Source: an uncultured Bacilli bacterium (GTDB taxonomy: Bacteria > Bacillota_I > Bacilli_A > RF39 > UBA660). Taken from it: a DNA stretch of 9,503 bases. This document shows positions 1-5,780 of the stretch, in pieces. The stretch spans positions 1 to 9,503 of the forward strand of contig CAJOQL010000004.1 in the NCBI GenBank assembly GCA_905236935.1, given 5' to 3'. Every line of letters begins with the position of its first letter. The stretch's first letter is position 1. A program made the position numbers and the translations under genes. The notes beneath the pieces are model-generated. The model did not search any database. It was not told the origin of the DNA and saw only the letters and a program-made list of their open reading frames with translations.

Positions 1-908
1 CTCAGTTAACACTTCGTACATTCCATGCTGGTGGAGTTGCAACTGATGAAGATATTACTCAAGGTCTTCCAAGAGTAGAAGAAGTTTTTGAAGCAAGAAC
101 TCCAAAAGGAAAAGCAACTATTTCTGAAATTACTGGAGAAGTAACAAAAATAGAAGATGCTAATGGTAAATGGAAAGTAACTGTCTTAAATGATGCAGAA
201 TCGAGAGATCATATTACAAGTTATGCTGCTAGATTGGCTGTAGAAGTTGGTTCTAAAGTTAATGCTGGTGATAAACTTACAGAAGGTATTATTTCACCAA
301 AAGAATTACTAGCAGTAACTGACCCAATAACTACTCAAGAATATATTTTAAAAGAAATTCAAAAAGTATATAAATCTCAAGGTGTTGATATTGCAGATAA
401 ACATGTAGAAGTAATTGCTTCTCGTATGATTAATAAAATGCGTGTATTAGATGCTGGAGATACTGATTTAGTAGCAGGTTTAACTGTTCCAATTAGAGAA
501 TTTGCTAATAAAAATACACCAGTTATCTTAGAAGGTAAAGTACCTGCTAAAGGTTATCCAATAATCTTAGGTATTACTAAGTCTTCACTTGAAACTGATA
601 GCTTCTTATCAGCAGCATCATTCCAAGAAACTACAAGAGTTCTTACTGATGCAGCTATTAGAGGTAAAGTTGATGAACTTACTGGTCTAAAAGAAAATGT
701 TATTTTAGGAAAATTAATTCCTGCTGGAACAGGTGCTAAACAATATTCTGATTTAGATATTATGCTAGAAAAAGAATATATTGAATCTGATCCAAGTGAA
801 ACTTTAGAACAAGAGTTTATTGTTAACGAAGATATAAAAGAAGATACTGAAACAACTATTGTTGAAGAAGTAGATGAAGAAAATGAAGAAGTCACTGATG
901 AAAATTAG
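1..908 (+). CDS. rpoC: DNA-directed RNA polymerase subunit beta' (C-terminal part)
   Basis: This is the 3' end of the gene for the largest catalytic subunit of RNA polymerase; the start lies outside the window and about 301 codons are visible. Read from base 3, the frame opens with QLTLRTFHAGGVA, the trigger-loop segment. Its Arg and His (E. coli R933 and H936 by known alignment) contact the incoming NTP. It runs straight into DITQGLPRVEEVFEAR, so the large trigger-loop insertion of proteobacteria is absent, as expected for Firmicutes. The jaw and C-terminal regions follow (ILGITKSSLETDSFLSAASF, FQETTRVLTDAA and LIPAGTG are diagnostic). The last 40 or so residues form a strongly acidic tail (SDPSETLEQE to EEVTDEN), likely disordered. 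The TAG stop at 906-908 sits inside the terminator hairpin. Identity is certain. Confidence 0.98.
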   Translation, partial: QLTLRTFHAGGVATDEDITQGLPRVEEVFEARTPKGKATISEITGEVTKIEDANGKWKVTVLNDAESRDHITSYAARLAVEVGSKVNAGDKLTEGIISPKELLAVTDPITTQEYILKEIQKVYKSQGVDIADKHVEVIASRMINKMRVLDAGDTDLVAGLTVPIREFANKNTPVILEGKVPAKGYPIILGITKSSLETDSFLSAASFQETTRVLTDAAIRGKVDELTGLKENVILGKLIPAGTGAKQYSDLDIMLEKEYIESDPSETLEQEFIVNEDIKEDTETTIVEEVDEENEEVTDEN

Positions 909-921
909 TGATTTTTTCTCT
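889..921 (+). terminator. Intrinsic terminator of rpoC, wrapped around the stop codon
   Basis: TCACT (892-896) pairs with AGTGA (907-911). The stem extends by a G-T wobble and two A-T pairs using 889-891 and 912-914, around a 10-nt loop. TTTTTTCTCTTTT follows from 912. The rpoC stop codon lies across the loop and the descending arm, so terminating ribosomes would cover the hairpin. The T-tract runs into the promoter of the next gene. Confidence 0.8.
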
Positions 922-923
922 TT

Positions 924-952
924 TAGAAATTTCATTTGATTAATGATATAAT
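924..952 (+). promoter_or_regulatory. Extended -10 promoter for the acetyltransferase-like gene
   Basis: TAGAAA (924-929, 4 of 6 matches to the -35 consensus), a 17-bp spacer, then TATAAT (947-952, perfect). The TG at 944-945 makes an extended -10. Transcription should begin near 959. Because the box overlaps the ATG codons at 936 and 951, the long reading frame from 936 cannot be the start used from this promoter. Confidence 0.65.
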
Positions 953-968
953 GTTTTTACGTAGATAT

Positions 969-974
969 AGAGGT
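969..974 (+). promoter_or_regulatory. Ribosome binding site that fixes the start at 981
   Basis: AGAGGT ends 6 nt before the ATG at 981. No comparable purine run precedes the in-frame ATG at 936. Confidence 0.7.
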
Positions 975-980
975 AAAATA

Positions 981-1469
981 ATGAAAATTGAAAAAGTATA
1001 TTTAACAAAGGAAAATTTAATAAAAATTAAAAAAATTAATGATTTATGCTATAGTAATGAAAATAAAATAGATATAAATTGGTATTTAGATAGATTTACT
1101 GCAAATCATATTGCTTATATTTTATTAGATACAAATAATAACTATATTGGATATATTATAACAGTTCCCATAAAAAAAGAATTATATGATGCTATTACTA
1201 ATGGAGTTTTAATTAGTGATTTAAATATAAATCCTAGGATGTTTGTTGATAGTTCAAAATATAATTATATAGTTTCATTAGTAATTTTAGATGAGTATCG
1301 TCATCAAGCCTTTGATATTAATTTAATAACTAATATTATTAACATTGTGGAAAAAGGCAAATATTGTGCTTTAACTACTACTAGTGATGGTGCATATATT
1401 GCTAAAAAGTTTATGCATTTAATAAAGCAAATTGATGAAACAACTGCTATTTTTGAAGTAAAAATTTGA
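981..1469 (+). CDS. GNAT-like N-acetyltransferase (162 aa), divergent
   Basis: The product is a soluble 162-residue protein without signal peptide or membrane segment. Order and spacing suggest a GNAT fold: an N-terminal beta-alpha section (MKIEKVYLTKENLIKIKKIN), a central strand with GYIITVPI, then YIVSLVILDEYRHQAFDINL, which resembles strand beta4 and the acetyl-CoA loop. A classical pyrophosphate loop would read (Q/R)xxGx(G/A). Here it is YRHQAF with no glycines, so acetyl-CoA binding is uncertain and the family call is tentative. An ATG at 936 in the same frame would add 15 residues, but it overlaps the promoter; the ATG at 981 has a good ribosome binding site. The gene forms its own unit between the rpoC terminator and a small hairpin at its own stop codon. 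Substrate unknown. Confidence 0.6.
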   Translation: MKIEKVYLTKENLIKIKKINDLCYSNENKIDINWYLDRFTANHIAYILLDTNNNYIGYIITVPIKKELYDAITNGVLISDLNINPRMFVDSSKYNYIVSLVILDEYRHQAFDINLITNIINIVEKGKYCALTTTSDGAYIAKKFMHLIKQIDETTAIFEVKI

Positions 1470-1481
1470 TAATCAAATTTT
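1461..1481 (+). terminator. Weak AT-only hairpin over the acetyltransferase-like stop codon
   Basis: AAAATTTGA (1461-1469) and TCAAATTTT (1473-1481) form a perfect 9-bp stem with a 3-nt loop; the TGA stop is part of the ascending arm. Only A-T pairs plus one G-C are present, and the downstream tract (TATAAATTT) is poor. It may terminate transcription weakly or only protect the 3' end. Confidence 0.4.
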
Positions 1482-1658
1482 ATAAATTTAAAAAGAGTGT
1501 GATAAATAAAGGAATAACTAAATCATTTTTTTAATAAATCTCTAAAAAACTATGAAAAATATTTAGATTAATAAGCAAATTTTAATTTTTAACTCAAAAA
1601 TAGTTTAAAAAAAGCTAAATAATTAAAATCTGCATTACAAATTTAATTTATTTGTTGT

Positions 1659-1687
1659 TTGCAATTATAATTAATATTTGTTATAGT
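1659..1687 (+). promoter_or_regulatory. Promoter of the ABC transporter gene
   Basis: TTGCAA (1659-1664), a 17-bp spacer and TATAGT (1682-1687), with TG at 1679-1680 giving an extended -10. Transcription would start near 1694, leaving a leader of about 92 nt. The -35 box has the same TTGCA core as those at 4982 and 5730. Confidence 0.65.
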
Positions 1688-1741
1688 TTTATCTGACAGC
1701 AAGGTAGAATAATTAAGACATAATGATAAAAAAACTATTTT

Positions 1742-1763
1742 CTATATGATTAAAAGCATATAG
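1742..1763. promoter_or_regulatory. Dyad CTATATG-N8-CATATAG in the ABC leader
   Basis: A perfect 7-bp inverted repeat around ATTAAAAG lies about 50-70 nt after the predicted transcription start and ends 7 nt before the ribosome binding site (GGAAAGG, 1771-1777). There is no T-tract, so it is not a terminator. It could be a repressor operator or a leader hairpin that affects translation. Confidence 0.4.
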
Positions 1764-1785
1764 TTAAAAAGGAAAGGAATAATTT

Positions 1786-4479
1786 ATGTTAGAACTTAAA
1801 AAAATTACTAAAATATATATTACCGAGAATTTTAAGCAAAAGGCTTTAGATGATGTAAGTATTAATTTTAGAGAAAATGAATTTGCCAGTATTCTAGGAC
1901 CTTCTGGAAGTGGAAAAACTACACTTTTAAATATTGTAGGAGGACTTGACCATTATACTAATGGGGATTTAATAATTAATGGAATAAGTACTAAAAAATA
2001 TAAGGATAGAGACTGGGATACATATCGTAATCATAGAGTAGGTTTTGTATTTCAAAGTTACAATCTAATTACTCATCAAACTATTTTATCTAATGTAGAA
2101 CTTGCTTTAACATTATCTGGAGTATCAAAAAGTGAAAGAAGAAAAAGAGCTATTGCTTCTTTAAAAGAAGTAGGATTAGAAAAACATATTCATAAAAAGC
2201 CAACTGAGTTATCTGGTGGCCAAATGCAAAGAGTAGCAATAGCAAGAGCACTTGTAAATAATCCAGATATTTTGCTTGCTGATGAACCAACTGGGGCACT
2301 AGATTCTGAAACTAGTAAACAAGTTATGGATATTTTAAGAGATATTGCCAAAAATAAACTTGTCATTATGGTAACTCATAATCCTGAACTAGCCGAAGAA
2401 TATTCTACACGTATTATTAAACTTAAAGATGGAAAAATAATATCTGATACAAATCCATATAGCGAAAAAGGTGCTGAAAAAGAAGAAGTAAAGAAAAAAA
2501 CTAAAAAAACTTCTATGTCATTTTTTACAGCATTATCACTCTCACTTAATAATTTGATGACTAAAAAAGGTCGTACAATTTTAACTGCTTTTGCTGGTTC
2601 TATTGGAATAATAGGTATTGCTTTAATATTATCATTATCATCAGGAGTTAATGAATATATAACTAATGTTCAAAAAGATACTATGTTATCTTATCCTATT
2701 ACTATTGAAGAAGAAACGATGGATTTATCAGCTTTTTTAGAACAAGGTAGTAGTTTTAGAGATAATAATAATAAGAAAGAACATGATAAAGAAGCAGTTT
2801 ATATTAATACTTCTACAATAGATTTAGCAAGTAAAATGGGATCTACTTTATACTCTAACAATTTAAAAGATTTTAAAATATATTTAGATGATAAGAAAAA
2901 TGAAGTTCATAAATATATTGGAGATAATGGAATCCAATATTCTTATTCAACTAAATTTAAAGTATTTAGTTATGATAGTAATGGAAAATTAGTTAATTCT
3001 GATGGTTCAACTTTTAATAGTAAAATTGAAAATAGTGAAAGTTTGTCTTATCTAAATTCTTATAGTGCTCCTTTTACTAGTAATATTTTTACGGAAATTA
3101 TGCCAGATAATAATGGAGATAAAATAAGTAGTGCAGTTAAGGAAGAATATGATTTAATATATGGAACATATCCTCAAAATAAGGATGAAGTAATATTTGT
3201 ATTATCTAAAAATAATGAGGTAAATATTACAGATATTTATTATTTAGGATTATTACCATCAGATGATTATAAAGATATTTTAGATAAAATAGATAAAAAT
3301 GAAGAATTAAAAATTGAAACTGAAAAGCTATCTTATGAAGATATAATGAAATCTAAATTTAAACTATTAACAGCTTCTGATTTTTATACAAAAAATAAAA
3401 AAGGCTACTATGAAAGTATAATTAATGATGATAAAAAGGTAGAAGAATTAGTAAAAAATAAAGCTTTAGAATTAAAAGTTGTTGGTATCATTAGACAAAA
3501 AGATAGTTCTAAAAATAATTTAATTAATGGAACAATTGGTTATACTAAAGATTTAACTAATTATATTATTGAACATACTAATTCATCAGCTGTAGTTGAA
3601 GCCCAAGAAAAGAATAAAGATGTTAATGTTACAAATGGCTTAAAATATAATGTTTCAAGTGATAATGAAAAAGTAAAAGAAGCTAAAAAGTATTTATCAA
3701 ATTTAAAAGTATCAGAAAAAGCTAGTATAGCTTTAATGATGGTTGGCTCATCTAATCCTATGGTTGGAATGATGAGTGAAAATGATTTAGCTAATATGTT
3801 GGATGAATATTTAAAAAATCCCAATAAAAAAGCAATGATTGATTATTACGATAATTATTTATCACCTGGTACTTATGATAAAGTAATAAGTAGTTTTGGA
3901 AAAGTTGATTTAGAAAAGCCATCAAAAATATCTATATATGCAGATACTTTTGAAGCAAAAGATGGCATTATTTCCTCTATTGATAATTATAATAAAACTA
4001 AAAATGAAGAAGATAAAATAACTTATACTGATTATGTGGGGCTTTTAATGAGTAGTGTTACTACTATTATTAATGCCATAACATATGTTTTAATAGCATT
4101 TGTTTCAATATCACTTGTTGTATCATCTATTATGATAGCTATTATTACATATATAAGTGTTTTAGAAAGAACTAAAGAAATTGGTATTTTAAGGGCAATT
4201 GGAGCATCTAAAAAGGATGTTACTAGAGTATTTAAGGCCGAAACATTTATTGAAGGATTTATAGCGGGTTTAATGGGAATTATTATTACAATTTTATTAA
4301 ATATCCCTATAAATAAAGTTATTTTCAATTTAACCGAAATAAGTGGAATTAGTAAACTTCCATTAGTTGGAGCTATTATTTTAATAATAATTAGTACAGT
4401 TTTAACTGTAATAGCAGGTTTAGTTCCATCAAAAGTAGCCTCTAAAAAAGATCCAGTTGAAGCACTTAGAAGTGAATAA
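1786..4479 (+). CDS. Fused ABC ATPase-FtsX/MacB-type permease (897 aa)
   Basis: One chain holds an ABC ATPase and a permease. ATPase (about 1-225): Walker A GPSGSGKTT at 38-46, Q-loop Q90, signature LSGGQ at 142-146, Walker B ILLADEP with D166 and E167, and switch H198; all intact. A lysine-rich linker (230-243) follows, then membrane helix 1 (about 266-286), an extracytoplasmic domain of roughly 460 residues, and three helices near 763-788, 822-840 and 859-880. The cytoplasmic loop ERTKEIGILRAIGASKKDV at 795-813 is the FtsX hallmark. This is the MacB/LolD type of mechanotransmission transporter; in Gram-positive bacteria relatives act in peptide or antibiotic defence, lipoprotein handling or cell-wall signalling. 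Two chains should form the transporter. No sensor kinase, regulator or peptide gene is nearby, so the substrate is unknown. GGAAAGG precedes the ATG. It stands alone between two long gaps. Confidence 0.92.
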   Translation: MLELKKITKIYITENFKQKALDDVSINFRENEFASILGPSGSGKTTLLNIVGGLDHYTNGDLIINGISTKKYKDRDWDTYRNHRVGFVFQSYNLITHQTILSNVELALTLSGVSKSERRKRAIASLKEVGLEKHIHKKPTELSGGQMQRVAIARALVNNPDILLADEPTGALDSETSKQVMDILRDIAKNKLVIMVTHNPELAEEYSTRIIKLKDGKIISDTNPYSEKGAEKEEVKKKTKKTSMSFFTALSLSLNNLMTKKGRTILTAFAGSIGIIGIALILSLSSGVNEYITNVQKDTMLSYPITIEEETMDLSAFLEQGSSFRDNNNKKEHDKEAVYINTSTIDLASKMGSTLYSNNLKDFKIYLDDKKNEVHKYIGDNGIQYSYSTKFKVFSYDSNGKLVNSDGSTFNSKIENSESLSYLNSYSAPFTSNIFTEIMPDNNGDKISSAVKEEYDLIYGTYPQNKDEVIFVLSKNNEVNITDIYYLGLLPSDDYKDILDKIDKNEELKIETEKLSYEDIMKSKFKLLTASDFYTKNKKGYYESIINDDKKVEELVKNKALELKVVGIIRQKDSSKNNLINGTIGYTKDLTNYIIEHTNSSAVVEAQEKNKDVNVTNGLKYNVSSDNEKVKEAKKYLSNLKVSEKASIALMMVGSSNPMVGMMSENDLANMLDEYLKNPNKKAMIDYYDNYLSPGTYDKVISSFGKVDLEKPSKISIYADTFEAKDGIISSIDNYNKTKNEEDKITYTDYVGLLMSSVTTIINAITYVLIAFVSISLVVSSIMIAIITYISVLERTKEIGILRAIGASKKDVTRVFKAETFIEGFIAGLMGIIITILLNIPINKVIFNLTEISGISKLPLVGAIILIIISTVLTVIAGLVPSKVASKKDPVEALRSE

Positions 4480-4579
4480 AAATGTGAAATAATCAACTTT
4501 TTAAATATTAATTCTATGATTAATTCTAATATAATGATTTACAATATATATCATTCTTATACAAAAGATAGTATTATTT

Positions 4580-4642
4580 AAGCGTTATTAACTATATATT
4601 ATATTTGTTATAAATAATAAATATAATAAGTTTTTAACGCTT
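4580..4642. repeat. 63-nt nested inverted repeat, possible terminator of the ABC gene
   Basis: The outer arms AAGCGTTA (4580-4587) and TAACGCTT (4635-4642) match exactly. After a TT/TT internal loop, AACT (4590-4593) pairs with AGTT (4629-4632). The inner arms ATTATATTT (4598-4606) and AAATATAAT (4619-4627) match exactly. CTTTTAAATAT follows on the plus strand, so it may end ABC transcription 100-160 nt past the stop codon. The T-tract is short, and the length is unusual for a simple terminator. Confidence 0.5.
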
Positions 4643-4711
4643 TTAAATATATTAATATATTTCCCTTTATGAAATAAATTTATAATAATTGAACAATTTA
4701 TTGTAAATATT

Positions 4712-4739
4712 TTGTAAATAGTTACATATAAAATATAAT
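4712..4739 (+). promoter_or_regulatory. Orphan promoter in the 4480-5007 gap
   Basis: TTGTAA (4712-4717), a 16-bp spacer and a perfect TATAAT (4734-4739). Transcription would start near 4746. No translatable gene follows before the hairpin at 4787-4824, so it may drive a short RNA or read on towards the GGDEF gene. Confidence 0.4.
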
Positions 4740-4786
4740 GGAGAATAGTTATCATTTTTATATCAATTTAGACTATAAAATAATGA

Positions 4787-4824
4787 AAACGCCAAAGGTA
4801 AGTAAAATATGGCATTTGCTTTTT
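4787..4824. terminator. Hairpin with T-tract, terminator-like on either strand
   Basis: AAACGCCA (4787-4794) and TGGCATTT (4810-4817) form an 8-position stem with a 15-nt loop. In plus-strand RNA one position is a C-A mismatch and GCTTTTT follows. In minus-strand RNA the same position is a G-U wobble, and the stem is followed by a U-rich stretch (TTTTCATTATTTT). Polarity is therefore uncertain. Confidence 0.4.
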
Positions 4825-4981
4825 AGTGTTTAAATGACTAGTTTAAACTTTAATTAATAATAAAATGCAATAATCCTTACATAATAATAGTTTGATGATA
4901 ATTTTTGCTAAAAATTATTAAACTTGGTCTAAATAGTTACTCATTTTTAGCACTAATAAATTTTTTTGAAAAAATTGGTAT

Positions 4982-5009
4982 TTGCAAAATGATAAATTTG
5001 TGATACAAT
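4982..5009 (+). promoter_or_regulatory. Extended -10 promoter of the GGDEF gene
   Basis: TTGCAA (4982-4987), a 16-bp spacer and TACAAT (5004-5009), with TG at 5001-5002. Transcription should start near 5016. The box contains the upstream ATG at 5008, which rules that codon out as the start for this transcript. Confidence 0.65.
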
Positions 5010-5028
5010 GAATATTATTTTTGATTTA

Positions 5029-5035
5029 AAGGGAG
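5029..5035 (+). promoter_or_regulatory. Ribosome binding site that fixes the GGDEF start at 5044
   Basis: AAGGGAG ends 8 nt before the ATG at 5044. The in-frame ATG at 5008 has no such site. Confidence 0.75.
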
Positions 5036-5043
5036 TTGAAAAT

Positions 5044-5667
5044 ATGAAAAATGATATACAAACTATAGATGAATCTAATTATATAGATAGTATTAAAAGT
5101 AAGTTAACCAATATTGATGATATAGAATTAAGAAACCTAATTGAAAGACTTATAGAAGAAAGAGAACAATTAGCTGAAATATTAGATGTTGATCCATTAA
5201 CTGGTTTATATAATCGTAGAATATTAGATAGAATAAGAGATTTTACTACTGTAGCAATTTGTGATATTGACAATTTTAAGCAAATAAATGATACATACGG
5301 ACATTTAATAGGAGATAAAGTTTTACAAATTATTGCGCACACTTTATCAAAAAATGTTAGAGTAAATGATTATGTATGTAGATTTGGTGGAGATGAATTT
5401 ATTTTAATATTTTGTGGAGCAGATGAGAATGTAGTAAAAAGAAGAATGGAAAAATTAATAGAAAGCGTAAATAGTATGCTTATTTTAAACGATTTTAAAA
5501 TAACAGTAAGTATTGGAGTTTCTTCATATAAGCGTGGAATATCTTTAAAAAATGTTATAAATCAAGCAGATAAAGCTTTATATATTTCGAAAGAAACTGG
5601 TAAAAATGCAGTTAATTGCTATAGTGACTTAGCTACTAAAAATTCTTCATTAAAATTTAATTTATAA
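5044..5667 (+). CDS. Sensor-less GGDEF diguanylate cyclase (207 aa)
   Basis: It should make cyclic di-GMP from two GTP. The catalytic GGDEF loop is intact at residues 115-119 (RFGGDEFILIF), with the metal-binding aspartate in ICDIDNFK (D74) and the conserved DPLTGLYNRR at 50-59. An inhibitory I-site RxxD is present as R106-V-N-D109, exactly five residues before GGDEF, so feedback inhibition by the product is likely. SIGVS (156-160) and the ADKALYISKETGKN segment (175-188) complete the domain. Residues 1-48 are charged and helical (IELRNLIERLIEEREQLAEI), probably a short dimerising coil; no sensory domain, signal peptide or membrane helix exists, so activity may be set mainly by expression. 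The start at 5044 gives 207 residues, 12 fewer than the frame from 5008. The gene is monocistronic between its own promoter and terminator. No EAL or PilZ partner lies in the window. Confidence 0.93.
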   Translation: MKNDIQTIDESNYIDSIKSKLTNIDDIELRNLIERLIEEREQLAEILDVDPLTGLYNRRILDRIRDFTTVAICDIDNFKQINDTYGHLIGDKVLQIIAHTLSKNVRVNDYVCRFGGDEFILIFCGADENVVKRRMEKLIESVNSMLILNDFKITVSIGVSSYKRGISLKNVINQADKALYISKETGKNAVNCYSDLATKNSSLKFNL

Positions 5668-5676
5668 AGTATTATC

Positions 5677-5710
5677 AAATAGTAATTGCTATAGATTACT
5701 ATTTTTGTTT
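5677..5710 (+). terminator. Intrinsic terminator after the GGDEF gene
   Basis: AAATAGTAAT (5677-5686) and ATTACTATTT (5695-5704) form a perfect 10-bp stem with the loop TGCTATAG. The T-tract continues to 5706, then GTTT. It lies 9 nt after the GGDEF stop codon. Confidence 0.8.
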
Positions 5711-5729
5711 GAAAAAATTTGTACTTTTT

Positions 5730-5758
5730 TTGCATAAAGTTATAAATTATTATATAAT
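5730..5758 (+). promoter_or_regulatory. Promoter of ftsK/spoIIIE
   Basis: TTGCAT (5730-5735), a 17-bp spacer and a perfect TATAAT (5753-5758). Transcription should start around 5765, so the leader is only about 16 nt and is nearly all ribosome binding site (GTGAGGT, 5766-5772) before the ATG at 5781. Confidence 0.7.
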
Positions 5759-5780
5759 TATGGTAGTGAGGTAATAAAAT

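Larger units (their letters stand above)
1470..1785. other. AT-rich intergenic region upstream of the ABC transporter
   Basis: No reading frame of plausible length with a ribosome binding site was found on either strand; the longest ATG-led stretches are only a few codons. The first 190 bases show only A/T runs. The right part carries the promoter at 1659-1687, a leader of about 92 nt, a dyad at 1742-1763 and the ribosome binding site of the next gene. Confidence 0.6.
4480..5007. other. 528-bp intergenic region with repeats, an orphan promoter and hairpins
   Basis: No gene could be supported on either strand. The longest ATG frame (4738-4833, 31 codons) lacks a ribosome binding site, and its ATG overlaps a -10 box. 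The region contains the nested inverted repeat at 4580-4642, a promoter at 4712-4739, a hairpin with T-tract at 4787-4824, a long A/T hairpin near 4896-4920 (TAATTTTT-GCT-AAAAATTA core), and the GGDEF promoter at 4982-5009. No clear terminator sits directly after the ABC stop codon. Confidence 0.6.

Noticed and set aside
936..980. In-frame ATG at 936 as the start of the acetyltransferase-like gene
   Set aside because: It lies inside the promoter's spacer region upstream of the expected transcription start and has no ribosome binding site; the ATG at 981 has AGAGGT at good spacing.
4032..4496. Long open frame on the minus strand over the ABC permease
   Set aside because: It is a shadow of the plus-strand coding frame; the composition reflects reversed hydrophobic codons, and no ribosome binding site or family match is seen. 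The same applies to minus-strand frames at 554-895, 3561-3824, 5079-5342 and 7223-7462.
4456..4502. Terminator directly after the ABC gene (GTTGA...TCAACTTTTT)
   Set aside because: The stem has only 5 bp and a loop of over 30 nt; the T-run alone is not convincing.
4738..4833. 31-codon frame beginning MENSYHFYIN
   Set aside because: Its ATG overlaps a TATAAT box, it has no ribosome binding site, and its end is a terminator-like hairpin; more likely non-coding.
4740..5007. Cyclic di-GMP riboswitch upstream of the GGDEF gene
   Set aside because: An ACGCCAAAGG stretch recalls part of the GEMM core, but the conserved stems and partner motifs are missing, and the GGDEF promoter lies downstream of it.
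5008..5043. In-frame ATG at 5008 as the GGDEF start
   Set aside because: The codon overlaps the -10 box TACAAT and would not be in the transcript; AAGGGAG supports 5044.
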